The position numbers were made by a program, and so were the translations under genes. Below, piece by piece: positions 17,765 to 25,167 of a stretch of 64,000 nucleotides of DNA. Within the stretch, counting starts at the first letter, position 1. Each line of letters starts with the position of its first letter. The notes below the pieces were generated by a model. That model was not told the DNA's origin and did no database searches. It saw only the letters and a program-made list of their open reading frames with translations. Source of the DNA: an uncultured Clostridia bacterium (GTDB lineage Bacteria > Bacillota > Clostridia > Oscillospirales > Acutalibacteraceae); NCBI GenBank assembly GCA_937920235.1, contig CALGUK010000049.1, positions 1-64,000 of the forward strand. Direction: 5' to 3'.

Positions 17765-18412
17765 ATGAAAACTATGAAGTATACGGCAGCAGTTCTGTCG
17801 TTTGTATTGCTTTTATCCTGCATTTTCTCATTTAGCGTCAGTGCGGCTGATGTGACTTATTCGGCTACAAACGTGTCGGGAAAACAAGGAAACACGGTAA
17901 TTGTAACAGTTAAAATATCCTCCGATAAAAAAATATGGGGTGCAAATGTCTCTTTGGGGTATAATTCGTCAGAATTGCAGTATGTGAGCAGTGAAATGGG
18001 AGATAGTGCCTCACAAGGCAGCTTGTTCAATACGGGATCTGCAGTCAATTTCTCGGGTACCTTCTCCAATACATCCGGAACGGTTTTTACAGTAACCTTT
18101 AAGGTTCTCAAATCGTCAGGAACATCTTCGGTAACCTTAAAAAGCACAGAAAATATTGATTATAACGGAGCATCATATTCATGTTCATCGGTAAACGGCT
18201 CGGTAACCGTTCTCCCGGCTTCAACTGTTATGGGTGATGCTGACGGAAACGGAAATGTTGATGCCTTGGATGTGCGTTATGCACTACAGCATGCCGCAAG
18301 GTTTAGGACACTCACAGGTGTTAAGTTTTCCTGCTCGGATATGAACGGTGACGGTGAGATTACCGCGACTGATGTACGATACATTCTTCAGAAAGCGGCA
18401 GGCTTAATATGA
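17765..18412 (+). CDS. secreted single-cohesin, single-dockerin protein
   Basis: A 215-residue secreted protein. Residues 1-27 are a signal peptide ending S-V-S-A-A. Residues about 28-150 form a cohesin-like beta-sandwich (pattern A-x-x-V-S-G-K-Q-G-N-T-V-I-V-T-V, W-G-A-N-V-S-L-G-Y-N-S-S-E-L-Q-Y). Residues 155-215 are a type I dockerin with two Ca-binding loops, D-A-D-G-N-G-N-V-D and D-M-N-G-D-G-E-I-T, each followed by a D-V-R-Y helix. Cohesins bind dockerins, so a protein carrying one of each can act as an adaptor or chain builder. No scaffoldin, glycoside hydrolase or sortase gene is adjacent. It is a single-gene unit with its own promoter and terminator. The cohesin call is by pattern only. 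Confidence 0.8.
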   Translation: MKTMKYTAAVLSFVLLLSCIFSFSVSAADVTYSATNVSGKQGNTVIVTVKISSDKKIWGANVSLGYNSSELQYVSSEMGDSASQGSLFNTGSAVNFSGTFSNTSGTVFTVTFKVLKSSGTSSVTLKSTENIDYNGASYSCSSVNGSVTVLPASTVMGDADGNGNVDALDVRYALQHAARFRTLTGVKFSCSDMNGDGEITATDVRYILQKAAGLI

Positions 18413-18420
18413 AAATATCA

Positions 18421-18455
18421 AAAGCGGAGTTTTTATTTGAACTCCGCTTTTTCTT
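18421..18455. terminator. bidirectional intrinsic terminator
   Basis: Arms 18421-18431 and 18440-18450 pair perfectly (11 bp, 8-nt loop), with Ts on the right and As on the left of the plus strand. It can stop both the cohesin-dockerin gene and the convergent minus-strand gene. Confidence 0.88.
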
Positions 18456-18458
18456 TCG

Positions 18459-18692
18459 TTATTCATTTTCGTCAATTGAGAGAGAAAAATCGTTTTCGCT
18501 GAATTTGTCAAGCGGTTTTGCTCTTCTCGGCTGTCTTTTAAGCGGGTCATAACGGAATTTTCTGCAGGTAAAATTCACGTCAACAACACCTGTTTTTCTG
18601 CACAGCACGGTTTCGCCGTCAGATGAAATCTTGCCGTGCTCACAATACGCACAAACGGGTGTGACATTGTTTTTATCAAAAATTTTTTTCAA
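18459..18692 (-). CDS. small Cys-rich protein, putative zinc ribbon
   Basis: A 77-residue cytosolic protein with C-A-Y-C near residue 13, a third Cys in V-L-C-R-K and a fourth in F-T-C-R-K-F, a four-Cys arrangement suited to one zinc. The C-terminal third is charged and probably disordered. I have no function to assign. TTG 18692 (MKKIFDKN) is preferred because AAGGTGA lies just upstream; GTG 18701 overlaps that site. It lies 32 nt after ylbJ on the same strand and may be cotranscribed with it. Confidence 0.7.
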   Translation of the reverse strand: MKKIFDKNNVTPVCAYCEHGKISSDGETVLCRKTGVVDVNFTCRKFRYDPLKRQPRRAKPLDKFSENDFSLSIDENE

Positions 18693-18724
18693 ATATATCA
18701 CCTTAATTCTTTTGTTTTATTATA

Positions 18725-19777
18725 TCATATTATCTTCTTTCTATCAATATCAAAAATCATAATAACACACATTGTCAGGAAAATAAAAAGCGACGGCAGA
18801 GATACGGAAAAAACAAAAGGAGAATTTCCGACGGCTTGCGACGAAACTTCCGTGGCAGATGGAAAAACAATAAGAAGACAATGACAAATCAAGGCTGATA
18901 AAAGGCCACAGATTATTCTGCCGACAAGAAAATAAACGTACTTCAATCCGATTTTTTTAAGAAAATTCATAACCTGAAAATGAACACATATTCCGCCGAA
19001 GCCTATTATTCCTGCTATTATCGGTACAGAGGTTTTTCCTGCGAGAAGTGTGCAGCCCTTTGTCACCTCGAGGAGGGATATTACGGTGTTATATGCAATG
19101 TCGGGTAAATTAAGCGTCCGTATGCAGCTTGCTACCGAGCTGAACAGAATAATCCAGGCACATATATTCATAAGGCTTTGTATCGCTTCTCCGACTGCGT
19201 CAGACAGCGAGTAATTACGGTTCATCTCCGAGAATTCGGATGCAGATGAGCTTTTTCCTTTTTTTGAAAAAAATGATGACATAATTCCGAGCAGAACAGA
19301 AGAAATACAAAGCGATATATAGATTATGATACCTGATTTTACGTTTCCGAGCATAAGTGCTCCTACACCGCTGATTACAAAAGCAGGACCTGCATTTATG
19401 CAAAAAAATCCCAGCCTCTGAGCCTGATTCTGAGTGATCAAGCCTTCATCATAAAGATCACTTGCACCCTTTAACCCCAGGGGAAAGCCTCCTGTCATAG
19501 AAATCAGAATTACCGGAATTGTGCAGGCAGGCTGATGAAAAATAACCCTTGCCAAAACTGTGAGGATTTTAGCAGAAAAGCGAAATTTATCCGATTTTAC
19601 AATATAAGAGGATAAAACTGCAAAAGGAAAAAGAGACGGAATAACGGTGTTGAAACATATCTTTATACCTTGAGTTATACCGTCCTTTACGGTCAGCGGA
19701 AAGCGGAACATAAAGTAAAAACATAAAATTATTATTAAAGTTGTGAAAAACTCTTTTCTTATTTTTATAACAGCCAT
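18725..19777 (-). CDS. ylbJ: sporulation integral membrane protein YlbJ-like
   Basis: A 350-residue polytopic membrane protein of the nucleoside-recognition/Gate family to which YlbJ belongs. In B. subtilis YlbJ is made in the mother cell and needed for spore cortex; its transported substrate is unknown. Visible features are G-I-T-Q-G-I-K-I-C-F-N-T-V-I-P-S-L-F-P-F near residue 35 and M-T-G-G-F-P-L-G near residue 95, both typical of YlbJ. ATG 19777 (MAVIKI) follows GTGAG; the ATG five codons upstream has no ribosome binding site. It is divergent from yqfC, another mother-cell gene, which supports the call. Confidence 0.85.
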   Translation of the reverse strand: MAVIKIRKEFFTTLIIILCFYFMFRFPLTVKDGITQGIKICFNTVIPSLFPFAVLSSYIVKSDKFRFSAKILTVLARVIFHQPACTIPVILISMTGGFPLGLKGASDLYDEGLITQNQAQRLGFFCINAGPAFVISGVGALMLGNVKSGIIIYISLCISSVLLGIMSSFFSKKGKSSSASEFSEMNRNYSLSDAVGEAIQSLMNICAWIILFSSVASCIRTLNLPDIAYNTVISLLEVTKGCTLLAGKTSVPIIAGIIGFGGICVHFQVMNFLKKIGLKYVYFLVGRIICGLLSALICHCLLIVFPSATEVSSQAVGNSPFVFSVSLPSLFIFLTMCVIMIFDIDRKKII

Positions 19778-19821
19778 AAACTCACATCCCATAAAATATA
19801 TTAAAATTTACTTTGCGAAAT

Positions 19822-19849
19822 GAATTATTTTACTGCCGAATCATATAAT
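19822..19849 (+). promoter_or_regulatory. possible sigma-E promoter of yqfC
   Basis: GAATTATT (19822-19829), a 12-nt gap and CATATAAT (19842-19849) resemble the -35 and CATA-type -10 of mother-cell sigma-E promoters. yqfC is sigma-E dependent in B. subtilis. The match is partial, so this is tentative. Confidence 0.35.
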
Positions 19850-19878
19850 TCTATGAACAGAATATGTGAGGTGTCGGA

Positions 19879-20148
19879 ATGTCACAAAAAAGAAAAGAGA
19901 AAAAATCCGTTAAGGACAGTTTTTTGTCGGAATTTTTTGCCGACGAGCCTAAAATTGAAATGCTCGGTAATAGGGAACTTATAATTGACGGCTGTAAAGG
20001 GATTGTTGAGTACGGAGAAAATCTTATAAAATTAAGTCTCGGTGAGTCGGCTGTTTCAATCTGCGGAAACAATCTTGTTATTACCTCGTTTGACAGAAGA
20101 GTAGCAATTATAAACGGTAAAATCGGTGAAATATCCTTTATATCATAG
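19879..20148 (+). CDS. yqfC: sporulation protein YqfC
   Basis: An 89-residue protein of the YqfC/YabP family. YabP-like proteins act in spore coat assembly; YqfC itself is a sigma-E-regulated sporulation protein of unknown mechanism. The segment I-E-M-L-G-N-R-E-L-I-I-D-G-C-K-G-I-V-E-Y is typical. The gene is immediately followed by yqfD (stop and next ribosome binding site overlap), the pairing conserved across endospore formers. GTGAGGTG precedes the ATG. Confidence 0.92.
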   Translation: MSQKRKEKKSVKDSFLSEFFADEPKIEMLGNRELIIDGCKGIVEYGENLIKLSLGESAVSICGNNLVITSFDRRVAIINGKIGEISFIS

Positions 20149-20157
20149 GTGATTATA

Positions 20158-21336
20158 TTGATTATCAGATTTTTAAGATTCTTTTTCGGGTATATAAATT
20201 TCAGAGCATACGGCGGATTTTCGGACAGATTTTTAAATCTGTGCACAAGAGATGCGATTCCTTTATGGAATATAAAAAATGTCAAGGGAAATATATCAGC
20301 ATCAACTACTATTGAGGGTTATCTGTCAATTCGTAAGCCTGCACGGAAATCAGGTATGAAGGTGATATGCCTTGAAAAGAAAGGTCTTATATTTTTTATG
20401 AAGAAAAATAAAGTCCGCGTCGGACTCCTTGCGGGTCTTATATTTTGCGCCGGTGTGACCTTTTTGCTTTCGCAGTTCGTGTGGAGCGTTTCTTTGGTTG
20501 GCAATATATCGCTTGAAGAGGATTATATTCTCGAAAGCTTTGCACGTCACGGCATAAAGGTGGGTGTCCCGATTTCATCACTGGATGAAACAGATGCGGT
20601 GTCGTTGGTGCAGAGCGAAATTGACGAATTATCGTGGGCAGCAGTTAACAGAAAGGGTACAACGGTTGTGATTGAGGTCAGAGAGCGTACTGCAGAGCCC
20701 GAAATGTATGACAGCGAAACACCTACAAATCTTATTGCCTCAGAAGACGGTGTGATTGTCAGCATAGATGCTCTCTACGGAAACGAGGAAGTCAAACCCG
20801 GCTCGGCAGTAACAAAGGGTGATTTGCTTATAAGCGGGATAATAACTCTTGCGGACGGAACGGAAAATACAATTCATGCAGACGGCTACGTAAAAGCACT
20901 TGTAAAGAGAGAAAAAGCATTTACGGGTAATGAATACGAGATTTTTGCACAAACTAAAGAAAAAACGAGAAAAAGCCTGTTTTTTTTCGGTGTTACAATC
21001 CCTTTGGGCAGAGCTGTGCCGCAAACCTTTTTTACAGAGCACAAATCCTTTGTCGAAAGCAGAAATACCCTTTTGCCTGTGGGATATGTAACAGAATACG
21101 GTGCGGAATATGCTGATCAGATTGAACAGCCGGATGCATGTGTGCAGGAGAAAATTGCACTTTGGCAGAACGCATGTTATGTCAGGGAGCTTCTCGGATT
21201 TAGTGAGATTAGAAACTCCTCGGTGAAAAGAAATGAGACCGGAGGAAAAACAAAATTTGTATTTTCCGGTGAATGCATGCAGGAAATAGGTGTTTTACAG
21301 GAAATTTATGTAGAAAAAAGTGATGACAATACATAA
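20158..21336 (+). CDS. yqfD: sporulation protein YqfD
   Basis: A 392-residue membrane protein of the YqfD family. A cytoplasmic N-terminal part begins with R-F-L-R-F-F-F-G-Y, one membrane helix lies at about residues 83-103, and a long extracytoplasmic domain follows, resembling the SpoIV/YqfD beta-barrel type with W-S-V and R-E-R-T motifs. It is a sigma-E-controlled sporulation protein of unknown role in B. subtilis. TTG 20158 is chosen because AGGTGAT (20147-20153) is correctly spaced; GTG 20149 lies inside that ribosome binding site. Confidence 0.9.
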   Translation: MIIRFLRFFFGYINFRAYGGFSDRFLNLCTRDAIPLWNIKNVKGNISASTTIEGYLSIRKPARKSGMKVICLEKKGLIFFMKKNKVRVGLLAGLIFCAGVTFLLSQFVWSVSLVGNISLEEDYILESFARHGIKVGVPISSLDETDAVSLVQSEIDELSWAAVNRKGTTVVIEVRERTAEPEMYDSETPTNLIASEDGVIVSIDALYGNEEVKPGSAVTKGDLLISGIITLADGTENTIHADGYVKALVKREKAFTGNEYEIFAQTKEKTRKSLFFFGVTIPLGRAVPQTFFTEHKSFVESRNTLLPVGYVTEYGAEYADQIEQPDACVQEKIALWQNACYVRELLGFSEIRNSSVKRNETGGKTKFVFSGECMQEIGVLQEIYVEKSDDNT

Positions 21337-21395
21337 AAAGTGTGCTAAAATATAATGAAAATATACTAATTTAAGTTGTGAGCAGGTGAGTGAAT

Positions 21396-22358
21396 TTGTT
21401 TGAACAGATAATCAATGTTGACAGAATGGAGCAAACAGTCAGCCTTTTTGGCAGCTTTGATGAAAATATCAGACTTATTGAGGCTCAGTACGGAGTAAAA
21501 GTTGTCAGCAGAGGCTCTGAAATAAAAGTCAGTGGAGATGCCGAAAATGTTTCTAAAGCAGTCAGAGCGATAAACGGCTTGCTGACGCTTATAAATCGTG
21601 GCGAAGCACTTTCAGAGCAGAATGTGAGATATGTGCTCTCCCTTGTGAACGAGGGAAATGAGGACAAGCTATGCGAAATGACGGGAGACTGCATCTGTAT
21701 TACAGCAAAAGGAAAACCGATAAAGCCGAAAACTCTCGGACAGAAAAAATATCTCGATTGCATTAAAAATAATACTATTACTCTCGGGGCAGGACCTGCA
21801 GGAACCGGAAAAACGTATCTTGCGGTTGCAATGGCGGTCAATGCTTTCCGTGCAAAAGAGGTCAACAGAATAATTCTTACCCGCCCGGCTGTTGAGGCAG
21901 GCGAAAAATTGGGATTTCTTCCGGGCGATCTGCAACAGAAGGTTGACCCGTATTTAAGGCCGTTATATGATGCACTTTTTGATATGCTCGGAGCAGAAAG
22001 CTTTCAGCGATATCAGGAGAGAGGCAGTATTGAGGTTGCACCCCTGGCATATATGCGCGGACGAACTCTCGACGACAGCTTTATCATTCTCGACGAGGCA
22101 CAGAATACGACCCGGGAGCAGATGAAAATGTTCCTTACGCGTTTAGGCTTTAATTCCAAAATTGTTGTTACGGGTGATATAACTCAGATTGATCTGCCCG
22201 ACGGTAAGAAGTCAGGACTTGTGGAAGCTATGAAAATTCTGAAAGGAATTGACGATATTGCAATAAATATATTTACGGAAAAAGATGTGGTCAGACATCG
22301 TCTTGTTCAGGATATTATCAAGGCATATGAAAGACAGGAAATGAGGAAAAATAAATGA
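21396..22358 (+). CDS. phoH: PhoH-like ATPase/RNA helicase-type protein
   Basis: A 320-residue cytosolic P-loop protein. An N-terminal KH-like segment (F-D-E-N-I-R-L-I-E-A-Q-Y-G-V) precedes the PhoH ATPase domain with Walker A G-P-A-G-T-G-K-T (about residue 138) and Walker B F-I-I-L-D-E-A-Q-N. PhoH proteins are linked to RNA handling and usually sit next to ybeY, as here. TTG 21396 has AGGTGA at the right distance; GTG 21390 is two codons earlier. The 3' end overlaps ybeY by 4 nt. Confidence 0.95.
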   Translation: MFEQIINVDRMEQTVSLFGSFDENIRLIEAQYGVKVVSRGSEIKVSGDAENVSKAVRAINGLLTLINRGEALSEQNVRYVLSLVNEGNEDKLCEMTGDCICITAKGKPIKPKTLGQKKYLDCIKNNTITLGAGPAGTGKTYLAVAMAVNAFRAKEVNRIILTRPAVEAGEKLGFLPGDLQQKVDPYLRPLYDALFDMLGAESFQRYQERGSIEVAPLAYMRGRTLDDSFIILDEAQNTTREQMKMFLTRLGFNSKIVVTGDITQIDLPDGKKSGLVEAMKILKGIDDIAINIFTEKDVVRHRLVQDIIKAYERQEMRKNK

Positions 22359-22861
22359 ACGAGAAACTAAAGGTAATAATTGACAATAAACAGAATATAA
22401 TGAAAATTCCAACGGGTGTGAGAATGCTCGTGAGACGATGCTGTAAAGCGGTTCTTATTCACGAAAATTTTACTGATCTTGCCGAAATCAGTGTTTCCTT
22501 TGTGGATGATGATACGATTCACGAGCTTAATCTTAAGCATCGCGGAATCGACAGAAGTACAGATGTCCTGAGTTTTCCTATGGGAGAAAACGGAGAGTAT
22601 GATATAAATCACGACACAGGCGCAAAAATTCTCGGTGACATTATAATTTCTATAGAACACGCATATGACCAGTCAGAAAAATACGGCCATACGCTTCAGC
22701 GTGAAATAGGCTTTCTCACAGTTCACTCCCTTCTTCATCTTTTGGGCTATGACCACGAAAACGGCGGACTTGAGGCTGTTCAGATGAGAGAAAAAGAGGA
22801 AGCCGTGCTGACTAAAATCGGACTTAAAAGAAACGGCAGTTATTATTTTGACGGAGAATAA
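22355..22861 (+). CDS. ybeY: endoribonuclease YbeY
   Basis: A 168-residue zinc-dependent single-strand RNase for 16S rRNA 3'-end maturation and ribosome quality control. The zinc motif H-S-L-L-H-L-L-G-Y-D-H is intact (H-x3-H-x5-H), and R-x-x-D-x-x-T-D-V-L-S-F-P precedes it. The start overlaps phoH by 4 nt (ATGA). The N-terminus is slightly longer than in many homologues. Confidence 0.95.
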   Translation: MNEKLKVIIDNKQNIMKIPTGVRMLVRRCCKAVLIHENFTDLAEISVSFVDDDTIHELNLKHRGIDRSTDVLSFPMGENGEYDINHDTGAKILGDIIISIEHAYDQSEKYGHTLQREIGFLTVHSLLHLLGYDHENGGLEAVQMREKEEAVLTKIGLKRNGSYYFDGE

Positions 22862-22863
22862 TT

Positions 22864-23343
22864 ATGAAGGATTTGCTCAAGGGCTTCGGATATGCTTTTA
22901 ACGGCATTTATCTTGCAATAGCAAAAGAGAGAAATATGCGAATACATATCGTCTGCATGATATATATGTTTTTCTTTCTTTTTGCATTTGAATTTTTTGA
23001 GATTACCAAAACTCAAACGGCAATTTTGCTTTTGGCCTGTGGCCTTGTAATCGGTGCCGAGCTTATAAATACGGCTGTTGAGGCGGCTGTCGATCTTCAC
23101 GGAAAGCAACATACAGCTCTCGGCAAAACGGCAAAGGATTGTGCTGCGGGAGCGGTTCTTGTTTTTGCAATATTTGCTGTTCTGTGCGGTGTCGCTATCA
23201 TGTATCAGCCTACGGCATTTGCCGAAATGTTTGCTTATTTTGCAGAAAAACCTGTGGCAATAGCGCTTTTTGCAGTATCCGTCATAATTTTTACAATATT
23301 TATTTTTAAGGGCTTGCCCTTTACATCCAAGGAGAATAAATGA
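22864..23343 (+). CDS. dgkA: DgkA-type undecaprenol/diacylglycerol kinase
   Basis: A 159-residue membrane kinase. The signature A-E-L-I-N-T-A-V-E-A-A-V-D-L (E-x-x-N-T-A-x-E) forms the ATP and Mg site. In Gram-positives this family phosphorylates undecaprenol, feeding lipid carrier to wall synthesis. The usual three helices are present, and an extra C-terminal hydrophobic segment (about residues 135-152) makes it longer than the ~125-residue standard. It sits 2 nt after ybeY, and its end overlaps era by 4 nt. Confidence 0.92.
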   Translation: MKDLLKGFGYAFNGIYLAIAKERNMRIHIVCMIYMFFFLFAFEFFEITKTQTAILLLACGLVIGAELINTAVEAAVDLHGKQHTALGKTAKDCAAGAVLVFAIFAVLCGVAIMYQPTAFAEMFAYFAEKPVAIALFAVSVIIFTIFIFKGLPFTSKENK

Positions 23344-24233
23344 ATACACCAAAAACAGCTTTTATAGCAATAGTCGGAAAGGCCAATGTGGGCAAATCCT
23401 CAATTCTTAATAAGCTTCTGGGAACTAAAATTGCAATAGTTTCCTCAAAGCCGCAAACGACAAGAACACGTATTATGGGCGTTCTCACAACCGACGATAA
23501 CATACAGCTTGTCTTTACTGATACACCCGGATTTCATAAGCCGAGGACAAAGCTCGGTGAGAAAATGGTTAAAGCAGTCAGCGACAGCATTGACGGTGTG
23601 GATGCCTGTCTTATGGTTGTTGAGCCGGAGGGAGAACTGAATCCTGCAGAGCTCGAGCTTCTCGAAAAAATAAAAAAAGGTAAGAATCCCACAATACTTG
23701 CAATAAATAAAATTGATACGGTTAAAGAAAAAGAAAATCTTATCTCTCGTATTGCAGAGATGACGGAACATTATGATTTCGATGCTGTTGTTCCCGTTTC
23801 CGCACAGACGGGAAACGGAATTGATGCTCTTCTTGAAGAGTTGAAAAAGCTTTCATTTGAGTCCGAGCACTTTTTCCCAGATGATACTTTGACGGATCAA
23901 CCGGAAAGAGTTCTTGCAGGAGAAATCATCCGAGAAAAAATGTTGAGATTGTTGGATAAGGAAATTCCTCACGGAACTGCTGTCAGTATTGAAAAAATGC
24001 GTGAGCGCAGTGACGGAATAATGGATGTTGAGGCAACAATTTATTGTGAGCGCGACAGTCACAAGGGAATTATAATCGGAAAAGGCGGAGCAATGCTTAA
24101 AAAGATCTCCACCTATGCAAGACAGGATATGGAAAATTTTTTTGACTGTAAAATCAACCTTCAGTGTTGGGTAAAGGTTAAAGAGGGCTGGAGAAACCGC
24201 GAAGGACTTATTCATAATTTCGGCTTGGATTGA
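23340..24233 (+). CDS. era: GTPase Era
   Basis: A 297-residue GTPase for 30S subunit maturation. G1 G-K-A-N-V-G-K-S-S, switch T-R-I-M-G, G3 D-T-P-G-F and G4 N-K-I-D are present. The C-terminal KH domain with G-K-G-G-A-M-L-K-K binds the 16S rRNA 3' end. The position beside ybeY fits, as both act on the same rRNA end. Confidence 0.97.
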   Translation: MNTPKTAFIAIVGKANVGKSSILNKLLGTKIAIVSSKPQTTRTRIMGVLTTDDNIQLVFTDTPGFHKPRTKLGEKMVKAVSDSIDGVDACLMVVEPEGELNPAELELLEKIKKGKNPTILAINKIDTVKEKENLISRIAEMTEHYDFDAVVPVSAQTGNGIDALLEELKKLSFESEHFFPDDTLTDQPERVLAGEIIREKMLRLLDKEIPHGTAVSIEKMRERSDGIMDVEATIYCERDSHKGIIIGKGGAMLKKISTYARQDMENFFDCKINLQCWVKVKEGWRNREGLIHNFGLD

Positions 24234-24299
24234 TTTGTCAATTATAATTGAATTTTCCATTTATAATCACATACCAAAATGCCAAATTATTAACGGTAG

Positions 24300-24476
24300 G
24301 TGATTAAAACGGACAGTATTTCAATATGGAGCAGATTTACACAAAGTGGCAGAGTTGAGGATTATCTTATGTATAAGAAATCTCTCGAGGAAAAAAAGAA
24401 ACCTCTATTTGACGGAGAACAGGACTATGAGGATGAATACGGACGGTCTGATACTCAAGGAACAGAATATTGGTGA
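24300..24476 (+). CDS. yqzL: YqzL-like small protein
   Basis: A 58-residue frame starting at GTG 24300 and ending at TGA 24474. Its N-terminal half, I-W-S-R-F-T-Q-S-G-R-V-E-D-Y-L-M-Y-K, follows the W-x2-F-x2-(T/S)-G-x-(I/V)-x-x-Y-L-x-(F/Y)-K pattern of B. subtilis YqzL, which lies between era and recO there too. The C-terminal half is acidic (D-G-E-Q-D-Y-E-D-E-Y) and longer than in Bacillus. The last 50 nt overlap recO in another frame. The function is unknown. The ribosome binding site is poor and the gene is below common length cut-offs, so it is easily missed. Confidence 0.75.
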   Translation: MIKTDSISIWSRFTQSGRVEDYLMYKKSLEEKKKPLFDGEQDYEDEYGRSDTQGTEYW

Positions 24477-25167
24477 AAAAGACAAGCTCGTTACGGTGCT
24501 GACACGCCACAACGGGCTTGTGCGTGCTTTTGTCCGAGGTGCAAAATCCGTAAATAACCGAAAAAACAGTTCCACGGGAATGTTTTGCTATTCTGCTCTG
24601 TCTCTTTATAAATCCAAGGACAGTTACATAATCGATGAGGCAGAACCGATTGAGGTTTTTTTTGAATTGAGAACTGATTTGGAAAAGCTTGCTCTTGCTC
24701 AGTATTTTGCTGAGCTCGTGATATCTCTTGTCCAGGAGGATGAACCGGCTGAAGAATACCTGAGACTTATACTCAATTCTCTGAATTTTCTTTGTAACGG
24801 GAAACTGCCGCCGTCACAGATAAAAGCGATTATTGAAATGCGTATTATGTGTATTGCAGGCTTTATGCCGAATATCATAGCCTGTGACAGATGCGGAGAA
24901 TATGAAACAGAGACTATGTATTTTGATATAGACAACGGAATTATATACTGTGAAAACTGCGGCTCGGGGCAGGTACTGTTGCCTCTTGATATAGGTCTTG
25001 TAAAGGCGATAAGACATATTGCTTTTTCCGAGTTTGATAAAATATATTCCTTCAGAATGGAGGATTATGCTTTGCCTGACCTTACTTATATTACGGAAAA
25101 ATATCTGCTTTCCCGATTGCAACGGAATTTCAAGACATTAGATTTTTATAAGGAAATAACAAAATGA
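24427..25167 (+). CDS. recO: DNA repair protein RecO
   Basis: A 246-residue recombination mediator that with RecR loads RecA onto SSB-coated DNA. The N-terminal OB fold carries the family segment D-G-L-I-L-K-E-Q-N-I-G-E-K-D-K-L-V-T-V-L. The helical domain contains a four-Cys zinc site (C-D-R-C and C-E-N-C). ATG 24427 has GGAG 9 nt upstream; ATG 24433 is an alternative. It overlaps yqzL at its start and mutS2 by 4 nt at its end. Confidence 0.94.
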   Translation: MRMNTDGLILKEQNIGEKDKLVTVLTRHNGLVRAFVRGAKSVNNRKNSSTGMFCYSALSLYKSKDSYIIDEAEPIEVFFELRTDLEKLALAQYFAELVISLVQEDEPAEEYLRLILNSLNFLCNGKLPPSQIKAIIEMRIMCIAGFMPNIIACDRCGEYETETMYFDIDNGIIYCENCGSGQVLLPLDIGLVKAIRHIAFSEFDKIYSFRMEDYALPDLTYITEKYLLSRLQRNFKTLDFYKEITK

